NCBI GenBank assembly: GCA_963691815.1
Contig: OY829647.1
Span: forward strand, 14,319,360 to 14,383,359
Direction of reading: 5' to 3'
From: Echiichthys vipera
Lineage: Eukaryota > Chordata > Actinopteri > Perciformes > Trachinidae
Length of the DNA stretch: 64,000 nt
A program made the translations under genes and the position numbers. The notes beneath the pieces were generated by a model. It saw only the letters and a list, made by a program, of their open reading frames with translations, was not told where the DNA came from and ran no database searches. Positions within the stretch are counted from its first letter, which is position 1. Each line of letters opens with the position of its first letter. Shown here piece by piece: positions 1 to 31,545 of the stretch.

Positions 1-874
1 AGTCTACCTCTGTAAGATCAAGGGACCACTATTTTAAAAGAGATTTGAGTGGTTAACCCATAGGAATATTATAAGTAAAAAGGACACGGATCTGTTTTCC
101 AAACTAGTAGATGGCTAATTAGTTAGCTAGCTTCCTAATTCCACCATGTTTTTATGCTAAGCTAGATACAGCCAAACAGAGTCACTGTGACAAAAGTGTG
201 GATGAAGCATCAAGTTGTTTAATTTTACTTATTTCACGACTTGCAAGTATGTTACTTGTTGCAAGTCAGTTTACTATAAGTTAAGTTTTATTATAAGTAT
301 TATAAGTTAGCCCACTGCAATGGCAATGGTACACGTAAAAAGATTTTGCCACTCTGACCATCCTGCTAGGTTGATTTGAATGTGAATGTGGTTTCTACTC
401 ATTTTGTTTTTATGGTTAATCTGACGCTGAGTAGATTGGAAAGCTTGACAGGCCTAGCAACAGCAACAGTAACAGTAGCAGTAAGGGGAGCAGGGCTTAG
501 CAAAGGGTTAATTAATGATGTGTTGTGTGCTTTAGGTAGCGACAGTAGTTTGGAATAAACAGTAGAAGAACTGGATAGTTAGCATTAGCAGTGATCGCTT
601 CCGTGGCTAAAAACACAGACCAAAGTACCACTTACACTGGCTAAAACTTTAGAACAAAGGTAACATGTCTGGCTACATTGTTTGGCGTCCAAGTGAACTC
701 TGGAGAGTGTGATGTCGAAACACTACAGCAATAAAAGCTCAGCACCCAAAATGTCACCAAAATAAAGTACTTAGTTGCACGGATTACCACGTTAATCTTA
801 TCCACATCTGTGAAAACATCCTCACAGAACTCCTTGCAATGGAAACTCCTTTACCGCCTCTTCTTCCAAACTCT
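1..874 (-). other. cygb 3'UTR and downstream flank
   Basis: No second gene is seen. On the minus strand this AT-rich stretch follows the cygb stop codon. An AATAAA hexamer (plus-strand TTTATT at 287-292) is the first good minus-strand poly(A) signal downstream of the stop and would give a 3'UTR of about 0.6 kb. The short plus-strand ORF at 376-558 has no codon pattern or similarity that I recognise. Confidence 0.5.
287..292 (-). terminator. Candidate cygb poly(A) signal AATAAA
   Basis: A canonical AATAAA hexamer on the minus strand, about 580 nt after the cygb stop codon. No cDNA evidence is available here; later hexamers beyond the window could be used instead. Confidence 0.4.
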
Positions 875-19879
<19,005 letters not shown>

Positions 19880-19979
19880 CCTCCTGCGGCGCAGCAGCCC
19901 GGAGGCTCCCAGCAGCGCCCGGGGGAGGTAGGGAGCGAGGGAGGGGGGGAGGGAGATGGAGAGCTGAGACCCCACGGCG

Positions 19980-20085
19980 GGAGCTGGAAGAGGAGGGTTG
20001 GGATGAGAAGAGGAGCAGAGAGGTGGAAGAAGAGGAGGAGGAGGAGGAGGGGGGCGGGAGAAGGAGAAGAGAGGTGGCAGGCGGC
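19980..20085. repeat. Long homopurine-biased tract
   Basis: A plus-strand GAGGAG-type tract of about 100 nt with very few pyrimidines, in the cygb 5' flank. Homopurine/homopyrimidine DNA with mirror symmetry can form triplex structures, which is inference here. Confidence 0.75.
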
Positions 20086-20429
20086 GTTCACAGACCAAAA
20101 AGAAAAGGGGAAATGAAGCTCCCAATCCCCCTGCTGCCACCCGCCAGGCTCTCTCACCCCAAACTCTCCCTCGCGTGTCCTCCCTTCAACTAAAAAAAAA
20201 AAAACTTATTTCTCTCACTGGTTTGGCATCTCTCGTCTTTTCTTTTCACCTCACTCTTTCCACTTCTCCTCTCCCCACCTCTCCCTCTCTCCCCCAGTGA
20301 GGAGGATGCTTGTCAGGGATGCTGCTGCTGCTGCTCTCCCTCTCTCTGATCCTCTCGCTCTTGTGGAGGAGATGAGGCTGCGGTGTGTGGTTTGTGAAGA
20401 CCTGATGGAGCGAGAGAGGGGTGGCGAGG

Positions 20430-20432
<3 letters not shown>

Positions 20433-20470
<38 letters not shown>

Positions 20471-20490
20471 AGGGGGGAGGAGAAATCTAG
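20433..20490. repeat. (GA)n microsatellite
   Basis: A GA dinucleotide run grading into GGGAGAGGGAGAGGGGGG. On the minus strand it is a CT tract upstream of cygb, resembling GAGA-type promoter elements. Confidence 0.95.
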
Positions 20491-20769
20491 AGATAAAGAA
20501 AACAGAATAAAACCACCATCAAGACTCATGCACTGACCATTGTGCTGAACTCTGTATATACTGTAGACATACTGTACATATACAAAAAAGATATTTAAAC
20601 ACAAATACCAAACATAGTGTCTAGAGTTCATCATACTTTTTAAACTGCAATGTCCACACTTTTCAAGTGACCTTTACTTGTCTATATATGACTATATGTA
20701 TATAATATTTAAGAGACAAATATTCTGTTTGTATTTTGTAATTAAACCTAACCTATTTCTTTTTATATA

Positions 20770-20915
20770 TTTGACTACAATTTACACTTTACAAGGTCTT
20801 TACAGATGGTATGTACAATTTTGTCTTGTTTTCTTCTCACTTACTTTGGCAATGTAAATGTCTGTTTCCCATGCCAATAAAGAATTTAAATCTTTTGAAT
20901 TTAAATAAAAGAAAC
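20770..20915 (+). mobile_element. Non-LTR retroelement 3' tail
   Basis: Contains CTTTGGCAATGTAAATG, then CCCATGCCAATAAAG and short AATTTAAAT repeats. This is the end signature of a common fish LINE group. No reverse transcriptase is attached on its left side. Confidence 0.55.
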
Positions 20916-21104
20916 ACACATTTGTTGTTTTTAGAGATACAAAATAGATGTATAAAACATTTATTATTTTTATTGAAGAAAGAAATTCCCTGCATATGTT
21001 CAAAATATTTGAAGAATTTTACATAAAATTCACATTTACGCAGATGATACAGCTTTGTATTTTTCTTATTCTGTCCACTTAATCACTAGGTCACCTCCAT
21101 TAGA

Positions 21105-22010
21105 CTCGAATGGCTTCGAACCGTTCTTTTTTAGTTTTCGATCCACAAAAGTTGTGGATTGTTCCTGGTGTCTTTTTTTGGTATCACCTTGGTCGAGGTT
21201 TCAACTGAGCTGAGCCTACACCAGGGGTGAAGGTAATCTTTATTTCTAGCTGGTACTACCATATTGACCAATAGTGCGCGTAGCACATGAAAAATACACT
21301 TCATTATTTATTATAGTCTGCTTATCAAGCTTTCACCAGGACTTCTTATCTTTAGTACTTTTTATGACACTGCTAGTGTGAAAGTCTCAGACTTTGCAAC
21401 AAATGACTGACTGCGAAAACACTTTGATTACCAGCTATGCACGTTGGCACAAGATCTGATTAAGGTCTGTTCAGCGAAACACTGCACACATAAAAACAGA
21501 ATATTGAAACATCAACATATTTTTCTGTATATGTTGTTTTTATTTGGAAGACTTTGCAACAAGTGTGTCTACTAAAACACTTTGGAAACCAGCTGCACAT
21601 GTTGGCGCAGGATGCATGAGCAGTACGTGCACTATCTCGCTCGTTGTCCGTCAAGTGAAACGCTGCACTGAAGGTTCAGACACAATTCAGAGACAGTTCA
21701 GAATGAGTTGTATGCAATGTCTACTGGGGTAAATGTGCTGCTTCTGGTACTTCAACGTTAGAAGGTGTCAAGTTGAATTTGCAATTTTTTCAGAGACAGT
21801 ATATTTTTCTTTGTGTACCCCCTCCAAATCTTTTAGTCGTACGCCGTACCGGCCAGTACCGGCTTAATTTCACCCCTGGCCGACACTAAATGGGGGGCTT
21901 AAAACAATGCAGACCACTGATTGGTCACGATTTGCATAAACAGTCCTGCCTACATCGAGGGTGCACGTGTAGTGGGAAACAAAAATCGTAAAAGGAACCT
22001 GGTATCAAAA
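21105..22010. mobile_element. Outer MITE-like element hosting the hAT copy
   Basis: Sequences either side of the hAT insertion are inverted relatives. GTTCTTTTTTAGTTTTCG and GTTCCTGGTGTC...GGTATCACC on the left are mirrored by GTGGGAAACAAAAATCG and GGAACCTGGTATCAAAAG on the right. Removing the hAT copy would leave a roughly 250-bp element with long inverted ends. Boundaries are approximate. Confidence 0.5.
21222..21878. mobile_element. Non-autonomous hAT-like transposon (657 bp)
   Basis: It begins CAGGGGTGAA and ends TTCACCCCTG, perfect 10-bp terminal inverted repeats. It is flanked by 8-bp target duplications GCCTACAC and GCCGACAC with one mismatch. CAGGGG-type ends with 8-bp duplications define the hAT superfamily. 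No transposase frame is present, so it would need a helper. It lies within another repeat inserted in the LINE remnant. Confidence 0.85.
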
Positions 22011-25000
22011 GCGAGCCATGCCGCACCATACAATAAAAATTCGGCCTAATCCGATAGCTATCCAATCTTAAAGAAGCAGAGTGTAAATGCATCCAAGTAG
22101 CATTCAAGATGTATTGAAATGTGAACCGCCCTTGGAGGTCGATAACTATGCTGCCATTTGCTGCTGAGCAGGTAAAGTGGTTTGAAAAGTTACAAGACAG
22201 AAAATAAAAACAATTAGCTAAAAAATTCTATAATGCTGTGTAAAGTTGAGGGGAATTGCAGAGTTTGGTGATCATTCTCTGTTGGTTTGTCACTACAAGA
22301 GACCCCTTTCACATTACACAGTCATTTAATCCATTGTTATGAAGATATTGATGATATCTGCCTTAGTTTTATTAAGTGATGTCAATGTTGTGTGTTTTGC
22401 TGCTCCAGTGTAAAAATAAAATCAGTTAATGCAGCTTTAATGCACTGCAAGATGCCCTTATTAACTTTGAATTAGCGACTAATGATATAGTACAACTAAT
22501 TTCATGTCATTCTCCAGATCCAGCGATATAGATTACAATGATGTGCATTTCTTCACAATCGAAAGAGTCACAGAATCTACATATCTTAGCGTCTGTCTTG
22601 ATGAGAAATCTGAAGATAAATATAATGTAGAAAACCTTGTTGGTAAACCTTGAGATATGCTTGGTCTGTTGTACAGAAACAAAAGCAGCTTCCCTCTGAC
22701 TTGTAAAAATAAGACTGTTGCACCAGTTTTCCTCTCAGTTCTGGATTATGGGGATGACAAATATCGACATGTTTCTGTCTCGCCTCTGGGGCTCTTGAAT
22801 CCTGTTCAACACTCTGCCTTCAGCTTCATTAATAATTAATATACTCCCCACGGCTTTCTATGTGATAAAGGTGGTCACCACCCCTGGTCTGAGAGATGAA
22901 AGAACCACTGGAACTGATGGAAAATTACATCTTATATCTCATCTTTGGGGCTCTGGCACTCCATATTTAACACGCCCCAGTGGCTGGTTAAATCCTCCAG
23001 GAGCTCTGTACCAGAACTGGAGACCAGACTGCTTTTGCTGTTCATGGAATAAAATAAAAATCAAACCACTCACACCTCTCTGTAACTTCAAGAACAAACT
23101 CAAGCTATACTCTACCCGCCTGTGATTGATTTCCCCAAGTCTGCACCTTGTTAATTGTTGGTTTTCTGTTTCACTAATTAACTGTTGTTTCTAATTAGCT
23201 TCTTTTGTTCTATTTACCAATAACAGCTTGTTGACATAAAAAAGCATGTGTGCTCAGCCAACCTATGGAAAGATTGAATTAATGAATACAAATAAAACAT
23301 CTCACCAGTCTTGAAAATCTGATCTAAGGCTTTATGACCCTGCCAGTTTATGAAAAACACTTCTCTGTTGAGCTAAGACAGAAATGCTGCAGGACTCAGC
23401 TCAGATCCACCTGCTCCCTCAAGGCAATTCTGAAAGATAACAAATGTGGACATGTGTGAAACTGTATTTAATCATATATGTGTAATGTATAAAATGCCCA
23501 CACATGGAGCTTCTGACATGGCAGTATTTGTTTAATCAAACAGGAGGGACATTTCAGGAATTTTACAGAAGATGTTGGGAAACCAAAGACATACAGATCT
23601 CTTCTTAATGTTCACGTTTGATCCTTCTTTATTAACATAACTGCTTTACATTATAATTCCCATTGCTTTCTTTTTCTATATGCACTATTTCCCTCTGATG
23701 TCTGAGCAACATAAATCTAGTTGCATGCAATGTTAAGAAAGGGACATTTAAATTGGAGTGGGGGAGGAAATTATAGCTACTTATGCTGAAGAGGTGCAGC
23801 TGCAATGGTCAGAGAACACAAACTCAACTCAGAAATAGAGACGTGTGAGAGAAGGTTCTGCTTCTCCACAAACTCTCTCTGCACATTGCAGCGGACAGGT
23901 TGTCAGGTAAAGAGGAAGCTAAGGTCGACTCGGGGAGACTCGTAGGAGAGGAAACAGATCAGAATGTCATAACTCTCAATGCAATGGCTGCTACATAAGC
24001 ACATTCATTTGTTTCCTTTCACTGTTTAAATCTGAAGTGATTTATACTGTCAATACTTTATTTACAACCAAATTGTGTTTTCAAAAGATCACATTTATAA
24101 CCAGTAATTTTGCATCAGTGACTGCACCTTTAATTATAGAAATACTGATGTGTTGAGTCCAATGAATCTCCCCTCACACGCTCATATGCATTAGCCACAT
24201 AAATTCATTATCTTGTCAAATTCATATGATGTTAAATGTGCCATGTGGTGAGTTAGCTAGCTATCAAGTTAAGCGACGGAGAAGCCTACTTTGAAATTTA
24301 AGCCAACAACGTTGGCAGTGTGCAAGCTTAGGGTTTAAAGTGAACAACTAATTTATAAAAGAAATGTTTTACAATAAAAAGGATGAATAGAAATAGATTT
24401 GATTCATCAAAACTCCTCAATTAGCCTGCTCAATCAAGCTACATACCACATGGTAATGGCTAGCTAGCAAAAAAAACTATGTGTTAACAAGTTATAAACT
24501 GGAAATGTATCGACACTTTGCAACCCTTCTCACTCCTGTAAGGAATTTAAGAGTTAAAATAACCATATGTGCAGACTATGGACATGACCTCAGTGCCCTC
24601 AAGCTATGACCCTGCTGGAGTCTATTGAGTCCTAAAAGAAATGGAAACATCTGAAATGCTGGGTTCAGACTATTTCACCTGTTTCCAATAATTTCCTTGC
24701 TTTGAGAATTAAAAATTTCCATAAGTAAAGGACAGACTAACAATGAAATCAAGAGGAATGACCGCTTCAAGCAAGATGATTTGTTTTGGGAATATGTGAA
24801 ATCATTTAACCCCTCTGATAATAAAAAAAAAAAGATTTTTAAAACTCAATGATAAACGAAATGACATAAGATGGAGATTTTTGCAGTGAGCAAGCTCAAA
24901 AATGGCACATCAATCTATACCGAAGACGGTGCTTAAGCAGGTCAAACATTTATCTCTATTCAATCTGGCACTTTGGTATTGAAAACGTCACATTTGACAT

Positions 25001-27206
25001 TCCCTCTCTGTACATGCAAAAAAGAAAGAAAAAGAAAGATAGAGATGTGTGATAAACTGCTGTCCAGACAAAGCAGAAGAGGGTTGGTGGAGAACGATGC
25101 TGATGGCAGGTCTATTATGCCACAGAGGCGACTGGAGAAGCCAACAATTGAGAGACGGAGCTGTCACAGCATTTTTGCAAAATGCACCACACCAAAGGGT
25201 GTCACTCTGTCACTCGTCAAGACGAGATGAAATAACTCACTCAGACATGTTGCATCTGTCACTCAAGCTACGCCAGTGCTCAATATGAAATATGAGTGAC
25301 ATGAAATTAAGAAACATACTCAGTCTAATATTCTCTGATACTATAAGTGAACATAAAGGATCCCTTAGTAAAATAATGAATTAGGAGGAACGTTATTGGC
25401 TCACTTTAACGTTATATTTCTGGTCTGCCAGCATCTGAACAATCTTTTTTTCTGAGGGCGCGACTTTCTTCACCCGACACTTTTCTAGCTTTCCCTTTGG
25501 TATTTCACACTTTAGCCCAGCATTAAGTTAAAGTTGTTGTTGTTGTTGTTGTGTGCATTGAATACAAGCTACATATAAAGTTAGAGAGATTTATAGTAAA
25601 GTTACCATTAGCCCCAGTTTGTGCCTTGCATGTTTGTGCCTAGATTTGGGTCACAGAAGCACAGAAACAGGTATTTACCTGTGGTTAACATTACATCTTA
25701 CCAACAGACTTTGAATTAAATCCTGTCTAACACCAAACCTCATCTTGGGTCCTTTTAAAAAGTTATCATGTCCCCTAAATTGATATAGATGTTGTAATCT
25801 ATAGCGACATCACTTCAGTGTCACTGAACAGTGGCCCTCTGGCTCTATCTTGTGGCCAGTTAGAGCAATTTAAAGAGCCACATTAGTCCTTTTTCAAATG
25901 ACTAATCACCTGAAACTTTTAGATGTAGATAGAAAGGGAGAGCTATAGTTCCTGCAGGACACATGTGGACAATGTGTGAGCACATATTTTACCTGCTGAG
26001 AAGATAAAATTATAACATTAATGTGTCCCAGTTTCAGAGCATTGTAATTTTGCATCATTGCTCATACATACAGCATAATGATTATTGGTATTAGTTTACA
26101 CTTGTGCTTTTCCTGCTATCACAATTCAAAATGTCTATTGTGGAAAAGAAATATGACTTATTTACAGTAAATAGCCAAACCTCCTCCTTTTGATTGTAGG
26201 TCCGTCTGTGTAGGCTGTGTGATGGAAATCATTAACCTGCTGCAAAAAATATAAAAACAAAATTAAGAAATCAACAGGTCATTTTCTCTGTTGAATGTAT
26301 CTATTTTCCTTTAAAACAAGCAAGTACATCTACTAAAGGCATGAGGTAAATTCCTTTATACAAATCAAAAATATAAATTCCCCTATACAACTTAAAAAGG
26401 TAAATTCCCAATGCTGATCCTTATTCTGTCATACTTCAAGACACAGATGCTCTGTCAAATTCCTGAAAAATATAAATTTGTCTCCCTAAGTTTAAGAAAA
26501 AAAAAATGTCTAGAGGACAGGTTTGGACTGTTTTGCAGTAGTAACGTAGATGCAGTTGAGCTGAATACAAATCCAGTAGCCTAACTCTAATTTAATAAGC
26601 ACAATAGAGAAATGCACTAAACTTCAATTAAGTTGTATTTGATTGAAGCACAGACACACTAATATAATTTCTCCTTTAGGTTCTCTGGAAATAATTTGAG
26701 TTTTAGCCACAGAAACAAGCCTTCCTCTCTACACTCATATCTGACTAAATAACGTATTGCTCTTTTGTAGGTCTTCGTTATCAATCTACAGTATTTTACA
26801 TGGAGGCACATGGTCAGTATTAGTAACGTTTGTCTTTATGCACCAGAGGGCACTATTCCAAAACATTACAAAATGTTGCCAGTCTGAAAAGCAAAGCACT
26901 AGTTACGTTAATAACATTAATAATTGAACTGTGTTGACAGGACTTATGTTAGATTCTGATGACAAAGGTTGACTTTTGCACTTAAAGTGTCCAGACATTG
27001 GAGCATTCTTACCATTTATTTCTTTTAAGTCCTTTCTCCATCATTTTTTGTAATAAGAAAGCTTCTGTAAAATACCTAATATTTTTTTATGGTTTATCTT
27101 TCCATACTTTGGTGTCTTCTCTTCTTTTTGATCCTCTGTGTCTGATGAGCTCATGGTTGTTATCATATCACAGTCATATTTATTATATTTGTATTTATTG
27201 TTTGTA

Positions 27207-27221
27207 GTGGTAGTAGTAGTA

Positions 27222-27261
<40 letters not shown>

Positions 27262-27292
27262 TAATTATAATAATAATAATAATAATAATAAT
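27207..27292. repeat. (TAG)n/(TAA)n trinucleotide microsatellite
   Basis: A short TAG run passes into an interrupted TAA tract. Confidence 0.95.
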
Positions 27293-27459
27293 GTTTGTAT
27301 AATACCTTTGTTTCCATTATTTGCCTGTAAAAACTTTACAACTTTGTTGAGACCATGGTGTAAAAAATAAAAAACAATTTCATACATAGTATATTAAAAT
27401 ATAGCCTATTGTAATTTAAAATAAGAAAAATAGAAGAGATTAAAAAAAAAGACAAAGTA

Positions 27460-27600
27460 GATTAGAAAAAATACATTTTATTGATACCCAGGGGGGAATC
27501 TGGACATAGCAGCATAAGAAAACATAAAGATACAAAAAGGACAAAAACAAACAAAACAATAATAGATCTGTAACATACAGATATATTTAATTAAAGATAT
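27460..27600 (-). mobile_element. Reverse-oriented LINE tail
   Basis: The stretch CATTTTATTGATACCCAGG, GGGGAATCTGG and an A-rich AAACAAACAAAAC series is the complement of the fish LINE end that normally reads AATTTCCCCNNNGG-AATAAA. It is short and non-coding. Confidence 0.5.
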
Positions 27601-28394
27601 ATAGCGACACAGAGGCTCAAGTCATTTCTCTGACCATATGTGTCTACTACCATCTATGCAATATACGTATATATATATATATATACTGTATATGTATATG
27701 CAATAAAGAAACATATAGACACATATATACATATATTTGTATTTTCATATTTTCACTGAAAGATGATTGATCACATAACTTGCCATGGGTGTTCATAAGG
27801 AGGTGTGTCTCCCCACTTTTTCACGTCTGATGAAGGGCTGGAGCCTGAAATGCTATAACATGGTGTGATTTAGCATTAAACGCTGTTAGGAGCAGACTCT
27901 CTTGTGCGGACTCACTGTTTATACCTTGTACTGCTTTTTTTGTCCATCACCCAGTGCTTATCTTCTTGGCTGTGCTATTTTTACTTTCTTGCTTTATATG
28001 CAATTGACAAATACAAATATGGTCCCTCTATTCAAATGTTGACCGTTATCAGTGAATTTGAATGTCAGACAAACATGTAAAAACCACAGTAGGGGTGGTT
28101 TTGTAAAAAGGCAATTGAATCCACAACACATATCTTTAGTACCTGTTTAGTTACACAGAGTTTCTGGGCGGCAGTCAAAAACTGGTTGACAATTTCTGGA
28201 CAGGGCTTTACAACTGATGAAGTTAGTCTTTATTCTTCAAAACGACTCTTATTCTACTATATTAACTACCATAACATACATATAAGTCATTCCCACATTA
28301 CTACAGATATCATTATAGTTACTGTTACTTTTTGTGGTTGCTTGCATCTCTGGAACTGTCTTTCTGTCTGTCTTTGTCTCTCTCTGTCCATCTG

Positions 28395-28612
28395 TCTGTT
28401 TTTTCTCTCTTTCTCTCTCCTTTTCTTCCTCCACAACTGGTCAACACAGATGTACGTCCTCCGTAGAGCTGGGTCTGTCCAACGGGAGAATTGTTGGGTC
28501 CTTGTAAATCATAAATAAGTCAGAGAGTGTGGTCTTTTCCTGCTCTGTAAAGTGTCCTGAGATAACTTTTGTTAGGATTTGGCACTATAAATAAAATTGA
28601 ATTGAGTTGAAA
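28395..28612 (+). mobile_element. LINE 3'UTR remnant (L2/Maui-like)
   Basis: Contains GGGAGAATTGTTGGGTCC, then AGTGTCCTGAGATAACTTTT and CACTATAAATAAAATTGAAT ending in a GAATT-type tail. This is a very common teleost retroelement 3' end (pattern memory). It is 5'-truncated. Confidence 0.65.
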
Positions 28613-29119
28613 TTACTCATAAGGGAAAATTCAGAAGAAACTTACATGGTGAATGTGGTGATTATATTTGCCTTTGGTAAAATGACAAAGAAGAAAGCAA
28701 CAGTTTGAATAAATATGTTATACTCAAATTTAGGTTATCTAACGTGTACTAAGCCCCTTTTCTGAAGAAAAAAAAACAGTGACATAATCCCTGTTTATAC
28801 AGTTATCTGTGGTGTTTTAATGCAAGGTTACAAAGAAACACTTTCAATATAAATGTGTGATTTCCCTTTGTTTTGTTTGTTTTTAGTTGTTTTTCTGTTT
28901 GTTGCTTGACCTTTTATGTACAAGGGGTCTGTCTTATGTATCCACATGCAAGCATGTATTAATCATGGATCCACTTGTTTAACTGTATTGCATGCAATGT
29001 ACCGAATGTATCGAATAAAAAATTTAAAAAACAAAAAAGTAGCATCCAACGGGCTGCAGGTGTTGATGGATGGCAGACAGCCGTCAACTACCAAAGTTTT
29101 GGGATGGAAATAATTTCTG

Positions 29120-29200
29120 GACCAATCGCGTTTAAGCATCAGACTCTGAGAGCCAATCACATTTCAGATTTGTAATTGTGGGTGTGTCCCAAAAAAAGAG
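29120..29200 (+). promoter_or_regulatory. Likely myh10 promoter with two CCAAT boxes
   Basis: CCAAT motifs at 29122-29126 (ACCAATCGCG) and 29153-29157 (AGCCAATCAC) are spaced 31 bp apart, about three helical turns, as is usual for NF-Y-bound promoters. They sit just upstream of a short GC-rich stretch and a splice-competent 5' exon. There is no TATA box at a suitable distance. The start site is inferred to be around 29190-29230. Confidence 0.6.
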
Positions 29201-29380
29201 TGCGGCGGTGCGGTGCAGCAACCTCCCTGGGCCGGCGAGAGTTCGGTTGAGAGGGTGCTGCTGGATGGTGGGGGAGTACCACTGATGAGAGAGCGGGCGG
29301 AGAAAGGACTATTATATTACATTTATCCACTGGATATTGCTAAAACACCCGGGCAGGGTCTTCTGCGTCTACTGTGTGTG
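29200..29380 (+). other. myh10: Putative myh10 non-coding exon 1 (5'UTR)
   Basis: A GC-rich stretch ends in the strong donor TGTGTG|GTAAGTGC at 29380/29381, just downstream of paired CCAAT boxes. The next convincing acceptor is CTTTCTGCAG at 33164, 37 nt before the myh10 ATG, giving a 3.8-kb first intron as in other vertebrate class II myosins with a non-coding first exon. It contains upstream ATGs at 29265 (6-codon ORF) and 29285, the latter running through the splice to a TAG at 33171-33173. The 5' end is approximate. Confidence 0.6.
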
Positions 29381-29688
29381 GTAAGTGCATTAAAAAGACC
29401 AGAGCCGTTGATTCTAGTGAGGATGTAAAGTGGTTAGCAACAGTAACCGTTAAGTGGTTAGCAACAGTAACCGTTAGCTAGCGGATTATTGTGCCGTGAC
29501 TTTTCAATGATGGAGGACTACCAGCTTTTGCTAATGTTAGCCCGGCGCCACAGAGCCGGCGGGCTGTTTGTATCAGTCTAATATAGTCTCAAATTAACGC
29601 TTTTTTAGAAGTGTAGCTTTTTAGGAGATAACGGTGTGGCCATTGTCCGCCTGCTTTTATCCCCACACCCAGACGTCTGTCTTTGAGA

Positions 29689-29800
<112 letters not shown>

Positions 29801-30689
29801 ATGGGCGGGTGGGAACATGAAGCACAGCACGCCAACTTTGAGCTAGCGAGCTAACCTAGCCGATGCAGTGGTTTGACCCAGCCGGGGGTATGTCAGTCCC
29901 TATAACGAGCTATTTTCAGAGATAATTGCAATTTTGTGACTTTTCCTCAGTTGAAATATCCCACAAGCATGGGTATTTTACATGCACGTGTATTTTTAGA
30001 CTTGACATTCTTCACATATTAGATTCACACCTAAAAATAAATGATTGAAATGGTGGAACAAATAATTTTGCTGGGTGTTTTATTTATTTGAGTTTATTGT
30101 GTCTGTTTACCAGCATAACGGGTATTGTAAAAACATGATCAGTTAGTTTACACAACTTGGTTAATGCTTCATATTTTGATAATCATCCACATCAGTTAAT
30201 CATGATTAAAATAGTCCCACAGACTGGGAGAAAAGGAAGATGGTGAGAAGATTTGGGGTTGAGAAGACATTACATGCCTGAGACCCTTAAAATTATGATT
30301 TACTAATATAACACTTAAGAAAGCAGTGATATGTTGGCTGTTTTAAACAAGGTAAGCACAGTAAATTGTTCCTTAAATTTAAATTTTTGAATGATAAGGT
30401 GAGCCTCTATGGAGTTAAATAAAAAAAAATCACTTTCGTGTCCTGACATTGCCTCTGCACCCTGGTGTGCTGGTGTTTACATCCGTGGTGGGGTAGAGCT
30501 GAATGAGGGATGAAAGTAACTGTTTTCCAGAGTGAGGGGATGCAGTGACCTGCAGCCAGCAGCACCCACACTGATCCCCCCCTGGTCCCTTGACCTGACC
30601 CAGATTCGTGTCTAATCAGCGCCTGATTTAAGCATGGGCACTTGATTGTAGTAGGTTAAATATCTTTGATCGTTCATCAGCTGCAATGT

Positions 30690-30920
30690 TCTCTCAGATT
30701 AATAAGAAGAAGCAAGCTGGAATGGGGCTTTCAGTCATTATTTTGTACAATAATGATATATGTAGAGTGTCAAACCTCATAAAATGTGTGCCATTTGCGG
30801 ATGACACTAATATTTTCTGTGATCTCACAGATCTCTCATTAATCTCAAACACTCAACATACTTTGACAGAAAGAAAATCAGATAAAAACCTGAGGATAAA
30901 ACAAATTAATCAATTCTGAT
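30690..30920 (+). pseudogene. LINE reverse transcriptase fragment (FADD box)
   Basis: Translates to LYNNDICRVSNLIKCVPF then FADDTNIFCD, the palm-domain active-site region of a fish non-LTR reverse transcriptase (usual form YINDI...FADDTN). Only about 70 codons are recognisable and sequence on both sides has decayed. Confidence 0.8.
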
Positions 30921-31545
30921 TGATTCCATCAGACAAAAACAAAAAAAGTATGCATTGGAGAAGGAGCAGACAGAAGCATAGTGCTTATATATTCCTGTCC
31001 CCACTTCACAATATCCTATAATTACAGGATTAAATATGTATATATACTGTATGTATACTGCCTAAGATAATGCAGACATACAACAGCATAACACAAAACT
31101 ACAATGCAACATCATACTGTACAACAATAAACTGACAAACATGTTAATGGTGCTTGTTCGTTTTGTTCTTTGTTTTTTTTCTTAATAGTTTGATTGGGGT
31201 ATTTTTTATTATTTAAAATTGTCTATTTATTTTATTTTATTGGATTTCACGTTTGTTTATGGTGAAGAATAGGGGTAGGACTTGACAACCCCAGATTTTT
31301 TTTAACGTATACTTTATACTACCTACTTTTTTTCCTTTTGTTAATTACATTTTTTAATCGTTTGTTCAAAATAATAGCTAACTTTCAGACTTATCTGTGT
31401 ATCAACTGAATCAGGTGCCTGGTTTTTACTAAGGAATTCTTTTAGTATAAGTATATGCTTGTATTATTGATTGTGTAATTGTATCTTCTATTGGATGATA
31501 TAGTAAGCATAAAACCACTCACCAGTCTTTTTGTATTATATAAAG

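Larger units (their letters stand above)
19880..20550 (-). promoter_or_regulatory. cygb 5'UTR and promoter region, GC- and purine-rich
   Basis: Upstream of the cygb ATG the sequence shifts to high GC with many CpGs, then to long purine-rich tracts. A GC box (GGGGCGGG, 20050-20057) could bind Sp-type factors. A single hypoxia-response core GCGTG lies at 20173-20177; mammalian CYGB is known to be hypoxia-inducible, but one core alone is weak evidence. The transcription start was not located. Much of the region reads open in the cygb frame up to 20140. Confidence 0.6.
21029..23126 (+). pseudogene. LINE reverse transcriptase remnant, split by insertions
   Basis: The left piece (21029-21065) translates to IHIYADDTALYFS, the catalytic YADD box of non-LTR reverse transcriptase. 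The right piece (22439-23126) reads NALQDALINFEL, then DEKSED, LLYRNKSSFPLT and FLSVLDYGDDKYRH. These are the downstream thumb-region motifs of teleost L2/RTE-like LINE ORF2. They carry several stops and frameshifts. Only about 20 residues of the family sequence are missing between the pieces, whereas about 1.37 kb of unrelated DNA intervenes. It is a dead, 5'-truncated copy. Confidence 0.8.
20551..29100. other. Intergenic region between the divergent genes
   Basis: No gene is supported here. The region is AT-rich and contains LINE fragments (20770-20915, 21029-21065 with 22439-23126, and 28395-28612), a hAT-like element (21222-21878), and trinucleotide repeats near 27.2 kb. The stretches 23130-27200 and 27600-28390 show no coding frame that I recognise. 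Distal enhancers for either gene could lie here but cannot be read from sequence alone. Confidence 0.7.

Noticed and set aside
376..558. Small plus-strand ORF downstream of cygb
   Set aside because: No recognisable domain; it lies in presumed 3'UTR/flanking DNA and has no supporting splice or promoter context.
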